64,000 nucleotides of DNA. Origin: Edolisoma coerulescens (taxonomy: Eukaryota > Chordata > Aves > Passeriformes > Campephagidae). The notes beneath the pieces were generated by a model. That model searched no databases. It was not told where the DNA came from and was given only the letters and a program-made list of their open reading frames with translations. Both the position numbers and the translations under genes were made by a program. The stretch covers positions 1,972,877 through 2,036,876 of the forward strand of contig VWZW01001014.1 in NCBI GenBank assembly GCA_013397115.1, read 5' to 3'. Positions within the stretch are counted from its first letter, which is position 1. Every line of letters begins with the position of its first letter. Below, piece by piece: positions 34,161-47,754 of the stretch.

Positions 34161-37100
34161 AGTATAGCATTTAGAAATGCTTGGATTTGTTCCAAGATAG
34201 TTGAACAAAATGAGAGTAATAAAATATAATTAAACATTAATTACTGTAACTATCAAAAATAATTGACTTGTACAAAGCACAGCACTCCTATTAAAAAGGG
34301 ACCTGAGGGTAATAAAAAACATATACTATTCTGTATAATAATTGCTATGAAGCAATTAAATTTATAGGCAACTGTTAAAATTCTTTTGTGACTATTTAAA
34401 CATGTGAGCACTGGACAGATTTGGTCCAAAACTGTCTACTATGAGACAGTCTTGTTATTAATAAGGAATAAACATTACCATTTAAAAATCAAACCAAAGG
34501 TGCAGCGCTGCTTGAAGTAAAACTGGATGGATCTGTCACAAAAATGCTGCTGTGTCTGTCCCAACAAGTCCTACTTCTTCCATCAGCTTTTCTTTCTATT
34601 CATCTTTTGCGCATGAGAGAGACAGAGCTGGCAGATGAAAGCAGGAGAGCTGAGATCTTCAGCTGGTATGAAGCTATGTCACTTCACTCACTTCCCTATG
34701 CTTTGCTGATTTTTAACAGTGAAGGGAAGAACTAGCCTCAGTGCAGGCAGAACTGGGGGAGAGACACAGACTGGTTACAGAGCCAGGGTTACAGTAAGTG
34801 AATGAGAACCTGTATAAAGAAGAGTATTTCACTGACTAGTGCGGACAAAGTGGAGCAGTAGACTGAAACAGCTTGTGCCGAGGGCCTCCAACTTGAATTT
34901 CTGTGTCTTACTGTAGACTAGCACTTAGTCTGCTCCTTAGAGTGCCCATTAGTGTGTTAGGTGTGCTTCTGGAATAAATTTTTGGGTACTTTCACCTGAA
35001 AGGAACCTAGTTCGCACACTCTGACTGCTCAGCAAGCTGAACCAAAATCTGGTAAGTGAGGATGACCAAGAGATTGACTTCAGATGCAACTCCTGATCCA
35101 AACCAGGGCACTAATGTAGCTGCACCAGAAAAACAGTTCTATGCTTTTTATTTTAACTTTTAAGGAGCAGGATAGGTATTTCAGTCCCTTGCGGACAGCT
35201 TGTTCTCTTAGTTTGCCTTCAAGAAAATAAAAGTTGAGCATTTACACAGAACGCAGTCTTCTTGCGTTAGGGGCAGTGTTAATGGCATAATCAGAAGGGG
35301 CAACGATAATGACGAAGACTGCATGAGTCTGATTTGGAAAGAGAAGTGACAACAACACACTGCAGACAGTACTTCTATGTGTTCTCACTCTGGGAGTCCT
35401 TATTCCCTCCTTCTATGTTGCCTTCTCTCCACCTTTGCTTTGGCTGCAGCCAAAATCTACTTGTTATTTGGCTGTTCATCTCTGACCTCTCATTTAATCT
35501 CACATATTCTATTAACTTGGAAAAGTTTTGTTCTAGGACGCATAGAATAAAAGAGTTGCAACAGAAACAGACAAAATGCAGAGGACAAAAGTTCATTTTC
35601 ATGAGCCTATCCTTAATCAATGAAATGAGAAGTGTTGAAAATTTTAGAAAGAGGAAGAGGAGTACATTTCATGTATTTCTTAGGCTCTACTCCTTCTCTA
35701 CTCCTTTTCATTGGCAACAGATTGGTAAGTTAGTGGCTTCAGTTGCTTTGAGAAAACCTTGGCAGTCTTACATAAAATGACAAAAATGGAGTCAAATTCC
35801 TAAGACAGATGTAACGTATCGTTGAGAGTTGGTGGAGATGCCATGACGTGTAACATATTTGGCATATGGCACCTTCACTTGTTCTTAAAGAAAAATACTA
35901 AACATAGCAAGGTACAGTCACTTGAAATCGTGAAGGAATGACACTGCCATCTGAGAAACTGTCATTACTATGAGACATTAACATTGCTATGTTCGATTTA
36001 CTACAATCCACCAATCAAACTTAAACCTACCAACCAGTTCTCCTTGGAGGAAATTCTTTCATTCATTCATTTAAAGAAAATCTGCCACCCCAAGAACCAG
36101 CCAAAGGGGCTAAATCGATCCTCATTTTAGTTGTCTCTTGGCCCCAGTGCTAAATCATATCAAATCATCAAATCAAATTATATATCATATATTGTAACAT
36201 ACCATTAGAACAACAAGAAAGTAAAGAATAGTCTTTTCTATTCTTCCTAAATTTTGCATGTCATGCTATCCTTTCTGGGCATGCAGCAGGTTGAGCAGCT
36301 CCTATGCTATAAATATTCCTCTTACATAACCAATTAATCAGCTAAAAAGCCAAAGAAAGCAACTATTTTTAGTATAATATTGCTAGTCATGCTTCTGCAG
36401 TGTTATTTTTTGCTTTTAAATAAAAGGACTTCTTCATTCTGCAGTTCTTTTCCATCAATGTGTGGGACTGTGCCAATTCAAGCAACATTTCTGTATAAAG
36501 AACCCTGATTAATGATCTAAAATTCCAAGCAAGCTTTATTGTCTCAGTGCTGCTGCTCAAACTGCTTGCAAAGTTTCTGCTAAAACATTCAAGCTATTCA
36601 TATATAATACCTAAAGTGTTCTTCAGGCTTCGGTTCTTTCAGTCTAAAAAGAATGAATGAATCAAGGAATTCTGAAGAAAAAAATACAATGTTATGCAAA
36701 ACCTGATGATTTTTTCATTGAAAAATGTTTTTAGAACAATTTTTTTGTTAGCTTTCATTCCTACTGGATATGGACTTGGCTTTTTAAATGTCTTCTGCCA
36801 ACCAACCAAACCCAAGAAAAATTAGAAACTGGCCTATGGAGCCAATCCTCAATTACTTTGATCTGGACTGACACAGTTTAATTCAAACTGAGGCTTTAGT
36901 TCTTAATTTTAAAATATTTTTTCACATCGCTATCCCCAAATCCTGTATTAAAAGCAAACCAAGGCTGTGAATGATGAAGCTGCAGTAACTGAATTGCTTA
37001 TGTTGTTGATAGAGAGAAGACAAAGTGGTAAAGCAAAATGAGTCTGAAAATTCTGAAACCCAGAATGACAAATTTAGATGACTTGAGTTCACATAGTTCA

Positions 37101-38089
37101 CCTAGGTTCAAAGCAGAACACTCCTTCTGAATGTATTACACTTTTACCTTAAAAGTTACCTGGTGGCAGCTGCAATTCTTGGGCCAGTTAGTGCTGGATC
37201 TGGTTGACCATTAGTGGGGTCTTGTGGGGAACTTCTGACTCTCGTTCCAGACTAGCCTGGGTACCACAGATCACACCTGTGTCATATCTGACCATCCCTT
37301 GAGGAGGCCTCACTGTCTTACACTTCAAATGACTACAGGGGTACCTACATGGGAGCACATTTTGCCCTTACTGGATGTGAATTGGTGGATGTTCATAGCA
37401 TGGACCTGTGGATGGAGAGAAGAAATAAGCTCTGGATGACACAACAGGCCCATTCTGGTCCCCAGAGTATGGGGCTCTGACTCCAGGATCTTTTTATTTC
37501 ACACCAAAAATATAAGGGTGTTTCGTGCCTCTGAGGGATGGGCACTAACAGGAGAAATGAGAGCACTCTCTCTCTAACCCACAAAAGTGCACTGTAGTCA
37601 GAGCACAGAACCAAATAAAACCAGCCCTGCTCATGGGCGCCATCTCGTTATTAATAATATTCACACGTACAAAGACACCAGAAAATTAAAACAATTTTTT
37701 TTTTCCAAATTGGTTTGTTTCTTCTGTGGGATACAGATAATTTTTGAGTAAAGGTCTGCTTTTACAGAATGCTGTGGTCAGGGAGGCATTGCAGCCTTTA
37801 TACATTCAATAAATGATTCTCAGATTAAATGTGCACCTGTATCATTCCTAAATGTTTATCTACCACATAGATAAACTTTTGTTTTTATTAAACATTATCA
37901 TACATAACCAAATGAAGAGAATTTTTCTGGTTTTATTTACATGCAAGACTGGATTTAGATATGGGAGATTAAGTACAATGGGGGAAAAAAGAACAATGGA
38001 TGATGACGGTGATGACAAGGGCAAAACAATTGTTTGAAGATGCAGCACAGTATTTGAAAAGCAGGACCTCACCAAAGACAGCCTGCAGT

Positions 38090-38520
38090 TTTAAAAGGAT
38101 CAAATGGCTCCCGTTAGGTTAAGGGTAACTTCACACAAAGCAAGATGTGAGTGGCAATGGATTGTGCTGTCTGGCTGCCAAGATTTATTGAAGATAAAGG
38201 CAGCGAGCTAAATCATTTTCAGGGGAAATCCACCTCAGGATCTGGGAAATTCTTGCTGTGTCTGATGTGTGTTCTACATCAGAAGCACAAGAGATGAGCC
38301 AGTGTTTGAAGAATAGAGCAGTCTGTACAATATTGAGGAAGGCGAGCAGCGGGACACTATGATAGCCCTGTCAAAACCAGAATTTTCCTGATAATACAAA
38401 TCCCATCTGGCAGGCCAGGCATGTACGCCCTCTCATCCTGCCATAACCAACTGAGGCCACAGCTCAAAGACTATCATGCCAGGCAATATGCAATTTTGTA
38501 ATTAGTTCTGTGGAAAAACC
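38090..38520. other. Candidate conserved noncoding element
   Basis: Complex, repeat-free sequence with a perfect TAATTA core at 38499-38504, several retained CpG and no long open frame or transposon similarity. It looks like constrained noncoding DNA, but this cannot be shown without alignment. Confidence 0.22.
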
Positions 38521-39810
38521 CAACAATCAGAAATTCTCTGTCTTCTTGGCAGCAGTTGTTATTCTTTTCCCAGAGAAACTGGAGACAAATATCACTTTCA
38601 GCTATGTTAAATTCTTAAAAGAAAAAGTGAGGAAACTCCACAGAGTGCAATGAAAATGTTTTAAAAATGCAAATAAGGACTGACACACAACAGAGAAAAA
38701 GGGAAAAGCTTTTTCCCAGGGAACATCAACTCCATTATTGAGTGTAATCCCAACACATTTACAATAAATCCATTTCCTCAAACAATTCCTCTTCTTTTGG
38801 AAAGACCCCTTAAAAATAGCTATAGATCACAGTAGTGCTATATTAGCAGTTGACTTCTGTATGTGATGAACCTAACTGTATTATTGAAATAAGTTTAAAA
38901 TGTATATACTTCCCATGAAAACAGGGCAATAATAAAATCCCTGTAATATGAGAAAAGCTTTGCATATCTGTCTTAATCTTGCCAAATTTAAACCTGCTGA
39001 ACCTAGGTCTTTCCCTTCAAAATACATACAATGAACAAGGGAGGTTTTTAAATCCATGATTAACAAGAAAAATATTTCTTCAAAACTAATTTATATGACA
39101 TTACTGCTTACACTGAGACAAGATGACTGCATGTTAAATTTTGCCAGCATGCTAAAAGTGATGTCAAGAAATAAGAAAAAATACCATCATCATGTTCATT
39201 TAATGGATAAAACATGAAGTGAGCAGCAGCGGAGATAAGCACCCTGGAGGCTGTTTGGTTTGTCAGGACGTGCACATACAGTAATCCCTGACAGTCCTTC
39301 TTGGTAAAGAGAGTGGGGTTTTTTCCCTAATGCAGAGCAAACCTGTGGTGATTGCTGCTTACTAATGCATTAGACTTTTAACAGTGTAAACATGAAGGTA
39401 GTAATTCAGAGAACACTAAACTTGAAAGACGCAGCAGCCGTGTAAAGTTAATTTGATTTACAACATAATCAGGAGCAGAGTTCTCTTTCTTTCCCTTCCA
39501 ATCTACATCTGAGCCCAGAAAAATCAGATTTCTGCCTTCCCACAAATCCAAGCAGATTCCACTCTCTCGTCTTTCATGGATGTAAGAAGAGCCAAATTTG
39601 ACCCAGACCTCCTTAGGGGGAATCACTAATTTTGCTTCACAAGTTGTCTACATTACACTGCCATCATCACTGTCTTCATTTGTTTACTTCAAGAGCATTT
39701 CCAATACACCAGGAACTTTCCAAACAAAAAGCAGATGCTGCCTGTATTTGAGACTCCTAAAGACTGAAGGCAGGAAGACAAACAAGAGGTGAGGTAGGAG
39801 GTAATAAAAA

Positions 39811-39882
39811 ATCACAGAATGGTTAAAGCTGGAAGGGATCACTGGAAGTAATCTAGTCCGACCTTCCTGTGGTATAAGCAAG
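39811..39882 (-). mobile_element. CR1 LINE 3' terminal scrap
   Basis: About 70 bases read ATCACAGAATGG, then AAGCTGGAAGGGATCACTGG, then ATCTAGTCCGACC. This is the reverse complement of the CR1 3' terminus as commonly seen in bird genomes. Only the extreme 3' end remains, and the 5' break falls near 39880. Confidence 0.85.
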
Positions 39883-41533
39883 CACTTGAAGAAAACAAAA
39901 TAAAACAAGTGATTTCAGTCATGGTACAGCCATAACCAGTCAGATTATGCCATTTCAGCAACAGCTCTGATTGTGCTTCTCTCATTACTATTGGCCAGTT
40001 AAGAGAAGCTCAATAGCTCGGGCCTCCTCCTCCTTTGCTACAAGAGGTGGACTCCGTTCCCCATCCCGAGTATTTCCCAGAGGGTTCAGGAGGTCGCAGC
40101 CACTGCAGGTGATTTCTACATTTGCATTTGGCCTCCACAGATGTGCAGATCAGGTAGAGTTGGATGTGGAGGCTGCATGGAGAGAGAAACACTTGGTGTG
40201 GGTAACAGAGACAACTTCTTGTAGCAGAAGAGGAGGGGGCTGCAGCTACCTGGCTTGAATCTGGCTGGCTGCTGTGAGGCCAAGGACACAGAGATGCAAG
40301 CTAGGGGCAAGACTGAAGCATTTTCAAGAATTAAATACAAAAACTACTCATTCCTTTACCATGAGCTTAAACTCCTCCCAGCAGTGCAGAGAGAAAGGCA
40401 CAGGTGGGATATATGGTAGTAGTGTGCATCCAGCAAGCAGTGCCTCAAGCTTGCTGGCCAGGAGAGGCCTCATCCTGTTAGATATGGATTGTGAAGAAGA
40501 GCTTGTGCCACTGAGTGTGGACAACACGAAGCCAATGTTGAGGGACATCTGAAGCTCCTGAATTACAAAACCCACTTCCTTTCTGATCAGTGGTAGAGCA
40601 CGTGCACCATAGGAAGAAATTGCCTGGCGTTTCTGCTTTCTCCCTTCACCGACACCTTTGCCACAAGTAAATAGTTTGACTGCATGAATCTAAGCTTTTA
40701 TGAGGCAGATAGCATGTATGCATCCTCTCAAATATTGCTGAGATGGTTTACAGGGTTGGCTTTCAAAACTTCTATAGGCAATACCTTGTGATCATTCCCA
40801 GATAAAAAGCTCACCCATGTCCTATTGCCCCTGATGCAGGAGGTACACATAAAGAGAAATAAAGAAAAGAAAAACATACATCTGCACACGTGCTGTGTGA
40901 TTACGCAGGTATCAACAGAAAACAGGGTTAAGGCTGGAGGATTTTACCACAGTCAGATGCATACAACATGGCATAGACCTCTTCAAGAGAAAAACACCAG
41001 ACGGCGAAGGCACTAAAATAGAAGACTGCAAAACAGAAAACACTAATAGCTTTGTCTAATTCACAAGCATCGTCATGGAGGGCAATGACACTGCTCCAAG
41101 GGGACTGGAAGGAGGACAGTGCTGGCATCACTGTCCCAGAGAAATGCAGAATATGTGGCGAGACAAAGGGGTCTCCTGAGATGCAAAAATCAAATTGTTC
41201 TGTACGCATGCAGAGATGTGGGCCTTGCAGAAAGCTGCCAGGCAAGGACTCCCAGCCTCTGAAACAAGCTGTTTATGGGTAGCCGAGGAGATGGCATGAG
41301 AAATAAGATAATCATGGAGAGGATCTGTGAGAAGGAGAGTCCCTGGCACAGTAATCAGAGGGAAGCATGAACTGCTGGGAATGCTTGCCAGATGAAGGAC
41401 AAGCATTTGCAAAAACGATCACATCCTTTGGCCAGAGAGGTTTAGTTTGTTATGTGGTGAGACAACAAGACAGAACATTCAGGCAGTGCTTTTAAGATGC
41501 CATGAGCTAAAGTTGGAGCCAGAGCCTCACTAA

Positions 41534-42194
41534 ATGAATGGTAGGAGCCCAGTGCTATGCTCATCAAGCTGTGATGCTGCCATCAACCTCCCTGCCTCTC
41601 TGGGCCACCTACAAAACATTTCTCTGGCCCACCAGGCATGTACCACCCACTCCAGTAAGCTGTTGAGAGAGCCAGGCCTCTACCTGGCTGTGGCGGGGCA
41701 ACTCCTTTTCGGTTACCCCTCCACCCCCCTTGCTTGCACTGCTTGGAGTGTCACAGGATATAATCCCACCAGGGAGCCACGTGCAGACTGCTCTGGAGCT
41801 CAGGGGTCAGAATCAACCAACGGTGGGATGGCACAAAGGAGGAACGGGAATTCAAACCCAAAAGTGGGTGTATGCTTTCACCCGTATCACATCAGCTACA
41901 GAGAGACTGTACCCAGCTCCTTATACTATCCAGAGCAGGTGGTGGCTGGCAAGGCCACAGGGATTGCTCTGGCAGGGAATGGTGCTGCTGGGGGTGGGCA
42001 GTGGCAAAGTGAGACTGCAGCAGGGGGGAGGCAAAGCCAGGGAAGTGCATTCCCACGGCCTCGTTTCAGGAGGCGTTAGCAGGCAGCCCCGGCAAAGGCC
42101 TGAGCTGCACTCTCTCAGCACAGCTGCCAGGTGGGCTCAGCCATCCCTGGCAGCAGTCGGTTGTTTGCACGCACACACACACAAAATGATGTGA
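41534..42194 (+). other. GC-richer patch with overlapping open frames
   Basis: Two overlapping plus-strand frames, 181 codons (41534-42079) and 154 codons (41730-42194), are open here, and minus-strand frames of about 66-68 codons overlap them. The peptides are rich in Gly, Ser, Ala and Gln and match no family I recognise. Reduced stop-codon density in GC-rich DNA explains the openness. A noncoding RNA exon or lineage-specific coding exon is not excluded. Confidence 0.25.
42168..42183. repeat. (CA)n microsatellite, short
   Basis: CACGCACACACACACA: about seven CA units with one CG interruption. Confidence 0.85.
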
Positions 42195-42312
42195 TTTCAC
42201 AGCAATACGTCTTTCCCAGCCTGAAGAGAAATGAGATCTCCTGCACTGCTGTACATGTGGCATTTCATTCATCAGTTTTTTCCAAACGGAAGGCTTGTCA
42301 TATAAACAAAAT

Positions 42313-42326
42313 GAGTGTGTGTGTGT
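42313..42326. repeat. (GT)n microsatellite, short
   Basis: About six to seven GT units. It lies about 130 bases from a CA stretch on the same strand, so the two are weakly complementary. Confidence 0.8.
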
Positions 42327-42536
42327 AGTTCTACTGCTTCTGGATGCCCTGCAAGAGAAACTCAGCAGAGCACATGCTATTTATCAAAGTCCTCATGGGG
42401 AGGAAGGTGTATTTGTGGCATCCTCTGAATATACTCAATTTCTGCTACTTTCTCGGCTCTCAGTGACAGCAAACATCATTTGACAGAGACCAGAACATGC
42501 TCACTGTTTTCCCATCTCCAAACTAGCCTTTTTCTT

Positions 42537-42554
42537 AAAAAAAAAAAAAAAAAA
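42537..42554. repeat. Poly(A) tract, 18 bases
   Basis: The longest homopolymer in the window. No retroposed gene body is recognisable upstream, so a processed pseudogene tail is not supported. Confidence 0.9.
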
Positions 42555-45500
42555 CCACCATGGGTGAGATTTTCAACAACATTCTTACTGAATTCAACCT
42601 CTCTCTGCTCACATTTGAGTCAGTGAGAATTGAGGCCAGTGCTGAACCTTTTAAAATTCTTACCGTGTATTTACATTACTCTTTTACAGGTTTACTTTAA
42701 ATAACAACCATGTATAACATACACTGTACATATGCAAAACACACTTTCGCTTTTCCCTGGCACTGAACTTTACAGATAATGATCCTCCAAAACCCTTGCC
42801 AAGCAAATCTCTGATACATGGGAATTGTCTGCATTTCATGGAGAAAGGAAGTGAAAGAAGGAACTGGATAGAAACCACACTGTACTGCGGAAAAGGTGAT
42901 CAGGAAATGAAACAGATGATTCTGAAGGGTATTGATGAATCTTTGGCTCATCTATAAAATGCAACGTTTTTGGAAAACATTTCTTGAAATGACATGCATT
43001 AGGACTTTCAGTGAAATTATCTATTTCAACCACAGGTATCTGACACAGATATAAGTATGTTTCAGATTACATTAGTTCACTTAAGAGGAAGTTGTTAGAA
43101 GTACATCCATATTTGATAATAACTATGGAGCCAGTTTTATACATACCAGCTGGAACAAGGCAACTTGAATTAATAATGTACATTTTGAGCTTCAGCTACA
43201 GCTGAGGGGCATCTGAAAATAGACCCTGTTTTCAGAGTGTTGCAGTCTGTCTTGCAGTTGTACACTATTTTTGAAAATAACTGGGAACCTTAGACACACA
43301 CCTCCCAAGTGGGGGTCCCCAGGCCCACTTGGAACTGGACTGGTGTCTTACTAGACCATGTAATTCCCTGAAAGCTCGGCTGATGGGGAACAATGCTGCT
43401 GGACACATGAGCTGGGAGCAGTCACTACTGGGCCTCCAGATGAGCCTGGGAGCTAACTCCATCTCAGTTGGAGGAGCCAGGATAGGCCAATACAATATGT
43501 ACATTGGTGGGGATCCTGAATGAAAGCACAACAAATTTTTGAAACTTTGAAACTTACTGCAAAATGGAAATTTGTGGTTTCACCTAGTCCTGTCTTCAAC
43601 CAGATATAATTTTGGTACTTTAACCAGGTAAAAAGAGTCTGACTTGAGATGGGGATTTATCTTGCACTCTTGAGGAATGACTTTGAGATTTCCAGACTTT
43701 CTCCTGCCTTTGGACTTTAGATACCATTCCTTAAAAGGCCAAGCTGATCACATCAATTGCAATGAACAGAACATTTACTACCACATGAGAAGTCAAAAAA
43801 CCACCTGCAATTACTTTGTCACAACATATCAGTACACCTGCACCATTACTCAGAAGTGGTAATGACTGTCATATCTGGCCTTACTGTCATTACCCACATA
43901 CACTCTTAAACATGCTGTGAAAAAATCACATAAACTACCTGTCTGCCCAGAAAATGACCAAAAGAAGTTATGTACAGTTTGCAACCCCCTCAAGTTTCTT
44001 GTCATACCTTATATATTTTTGAATGCTCTCAAGTTCCTTTGACCTTCAGATGCCGCATACTGATTGCTTGGTGAAGTTAAACCTGCTCCTCTCAGCATCC
44101 TGCACCTGCACTCATCCCTGGCAGAACTTCTATCATCTCTTGCCATCAGCTACACGAGCAACTCTCAAAAGTAAGCCCTCTCCACTGTTTTGCAGCTTAT
44201 CTCTACATTAGTATTAACTGAATGCTAACATAGATAAAGGAGGGATTTTTATAGATGCCCTAATAACAGAAGCTACTTATTCACTGAGTTCAAGCTTTCT
44301 TAAAACAAGCTCTGAAAGGATCATTTCCCCCTCTCTCTTTGCTGAAGTGCTGCTAATGCTGCTAATTCAGACTAGATGATTTCACCCTTGACTGAATCCA
44401 GCACAAGTCTCATGTACTTTTGCAGGGGGATTAAACAGGTTTAAAATGATGTTTGAAAAAACCTTCTCACAACTCTGCTCAGGGAAGGGTGAATTTTATC
44501 AACTTTTTTCTTAGTCCTTGTTTATGTGTATATTCACAGGTTTTAATCTTGTCAAGGTTGCTGGATAGCCTTTGACAATTTTGTAGCATTCAACATTTTT
44601 TGAGAACATTACATGAAGTAATACATATTGCAAAAACAGACACTCTCTCAATCTTTTTCTCCAAAGGCGGTTTTGATGAGGCTGGACTTACATGTTATTA
44701 ATTACAAATAAACATTTTGTTCCCTCCTTTGGAATTTTTATTTCTTGCTTTTCTTTGAAACTAGATGCTTCTTTTGTTTTCTATTTATGAAACCTTTTAC
44801 AGAAAATGATTACTTCATGTATGGATCTTTGGTGGCACATAGAGTTTCAACAGATATTATTTTAATTAGGCTGCTTGGTTCCATTCCCTTTTTAAATGGC
44901 TGTGGCAAGGACCTTGTGTTGTGATCTGCTGAATGGGAGGAAATGTCTGCTGAGGACTCTTCCCTTCTGGAAGCAGTGTATTAATGAGACACTTTCTTAA
45001 TAAGAGCTTCACATCAAGTCCTGTAATCAGAACACAAGAGACACCCAAACCAGCAGAAACATTCATTAATTCCAGAAGTCACTATTTCTGCATTATGTTT
45101 AAATATTATTCCAAAATGAATAGAACCTTAGCAGTGATTTGGAATAAGAGGATGTTTTTGTATTACAGTGAGAGAGAGATACAGTTAGTCACACTTACTG
45201 TTTTATACCAGTTGGGTTCCTATCTATAAGGCTAGTCTTTCTCTAGGAAAAAAATCCAAACCTGTTAGAGATAGGAATGCAGTGCCTTGGAGTAAAGAAG
45301 CAATTTACTACAGGACTTTAAAATTGGTACCATATTGTTCTTCAGTTTGCCCTAACCAATGCTGAGAAATTAATTGGTGCCTGACTTTATAAAATAATTC
45401 TAATTTAACATCGGTGAACTCATTATTAAGTCTTTCCAAGCAGAGAAATAAGTGTGTTATTCAATACTTCTGACACAGTGGTGCAATATGATCACACCAT

Positions 45501-47733
45501 CTCCATCCAAACTCCCTGAAATGAGAAGTCTAAAACATTAATTAAAACAACACCCAGTCATATACCTCATCATACTACTGTAGCTAGAAGATAAAATCCT
45601 CCTGGGAGATCAAGAGACTGATCTACAAACTATTAACACAAGTTCCCCTTTCTATGTTCACCAACCAATTGTATTAACACTCCTTATGGAATTAAAAGGA
45701 AGTGAAGATTAGACAACTCAGAAAGGTATACCTGTTTTTTTCGACCTACATGCCATTATTTCCAAAGCAAGAAGAGCATGATACCATAAACACATCACAT
45801 TACTGTTATAATCAGCACTGGATTAGGTTACTGTATACAAAGATTATATATTTTAATAGGTGCTAGCATACCTAAAATAGGTAAAGTAAAAATTCCACTA
45901 ATTTACCTCAGTATGTCATGAAAGGGAGAAGAAAACTAAATTTCTATCACCTGATTTCATAAGGGTCATCTACTTGCATCTAACCAAAACTGTCTCTATA
46001 ATACTTTCTCCCTTTTGTGAGCTTACAGCTTTTCAAAATATTTACCATTTCAGCTAGAATGGTTCACATTTGGCCTTATCTGATAAGTTGTTTCAGTTAA
46101 ATCCCTTAAGCCATCTTTAAGCCATGAACAAAAGGGAGTAAATATAGTTTACTACTGTTTTCTGAACAGGGAGAAAGCCCTTGAAACACTGGTAAACACA
46201 GTGAGCAGTTTTATTGGTGGTGGTGAGTGCTCCTAACTTGAGGAAACTACAGTGAAAGTGGTTTAGAGAGCACACTGAGGAGCAGAATACAGTATTTCCC
46301 AAAGTGCATGGACAGCCACATACAAATATTGAATGTCTAATACACACAGTAAAAAAAACCTTACTTAAGGATAGGGAGAGGTGTCCACAAACCCACCTGT
46401 AAAATACATTTCTCAGCTCTACAGAAGAGGTGAGTGAGTCAATCAGCTGCAGAACAAAGACTTATTTTCTTCAAACCAAGTAGTGCCTGTCAGTCTCTCT
46501 TACACTTCTCTGCAGCCATCAAGGTTCATTTGAAATATCTGATTTGCGCATGAGGCATTATAGATCAAATTTTCTAGTGGTACAGAGTCTCCTTTATTTA
46601 TTCTTTACTGAATAAAATAACTACAGAAATGACCTAGAAGTTCCCCTTCTCTCACTCAAGCAAACCGAATTTCTTGGGAATAATGGGCCTGATTCTCATT
46701 ATCATCAAACCATGCCTCTCCTCCTTCATCCTGACAGTGAATTGCTTTACAGTGAAGGTAATGGGTTTTAAATTGCAATTTCTACACTAATTTTAGGGCT
46801 TCTTTATAATGGAGATAAAAAGCAAGATAAAGGGGCCTTATCATAAATAAAAATAAGGCCATATATCGTTTATATTGATCCACCTACTTCTCACTTTTTG
46901 GTTTTTTTCTGTGCATCATGCTTAGGAAAATGATTTCATGCATCATTATTTTTAAAGTCTGAGTCAGGAATTTAAAAATTAGACCGTCAAAGTATGTGGG
47001 GTCTGGTGGGTTTTGGTTTCAAGGCTTCAACAGAGGAACATTAGGTCAATGCCTATAGATGAGTATTTAGTTTTCCAATTTTGGAGCAAATGGGCCTGGC
47101 CTTCAAATGTCAATGTTGTGCTGCCGGTATGGATGTGGATCCATCACTCTGCACAGCCTCTTCTCCAGCCTCAGGGACAATGAAGTACAAACCCCATGAG
47201 TGAAGCCGGCTCTCTCCAGCTTTCCCAAGCAGTGCTACAGGAGCTGGAACTGAACCAACAGCAGAACACTGACACATCACCAGTGCATTCCCCGTGCCTG
47301 CAGCCCAGCCACCAGTGAGGACAGAAATGACCACCTGAGTCAGACTGTGCCCAGTCAGAGATGCAGTAGTTGGCTTTTTGTTTGTTTGTTTTCATCTTCC
47401 CTGCTAGTCTATCCTTGTTCTTTATCCAAAACACCTGTATTGTGGATTTACTTCAATGCTTTCTCAGCAAATTATCAATAAATTAATCACTTTCCAACTT
47501 CTCTGTAAATTTTGTTATTTTCATTGTCACTTTTTTTTAGGAAAAAATTGATGTATTAAAGAAGAGAATGTGTCATCAAATACACACAATGCAAAATTCA
47601 AACAGAGACTTTTGAGTATGAGAACACGTAGATGGGAAATAGTCAATTAAGGGTTTAACAATGATACAGAGTCTAATTCTGCAGGATATAGTAGATTTCT
47701 GATGGGAATACTTCACAAATGAAAAAACTTTTC

Positions 47734-47754
47734 AATTTAAATTAAATTAAATTT
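47734..47754. repeat. (AAATT)n microsatellite, short
   Basis: About four units of AAATT or AATTA in 21 bases, pure A and T. Confidence 0.8.

Larger units (their letters stand above)
26241..39810. other. Unique noncoding sequence with candidate regulatory stretches
   Basis: No gene, exon or RNA gene is recognised over about 13.5 kb. The longest frames (35334-35780, 148 codons; 33541-33924 minus, 127; 31472-31852 minus, 126; 28107-28454 minus, 115) do not resemble known proteins. Purine-rich tracts, one CpG-rich patch and stretches that look like conserved noncoding sequence are listed separately. Confidence 0.6.

Noticed and set aside
34930..35060. Possible solitary retroviral LTR (AATAAA-like signal, TG/CA ends)
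   Set aside because: No clear TG...CA boundaries, no target duplication and no flanking retroviral sequence. Not supportable.
35334..35780. 148-codon plus-strand frame
   Set aside because: No family resemblance. The overlapping 81-codon minus frame and the mixed composition suggest chance.
42537..42554. Poly(A) tail of a processed pseudogene
   Set aside because: No gene-like sequence upstream of the A18 run, and no flanking duplication seen.
46834..46860. Inverted repeat GGCCTTAT/ATAAGGCC
   Set aside because: Eight pairs with an eleven-base loop. Too weak to separate from chance.
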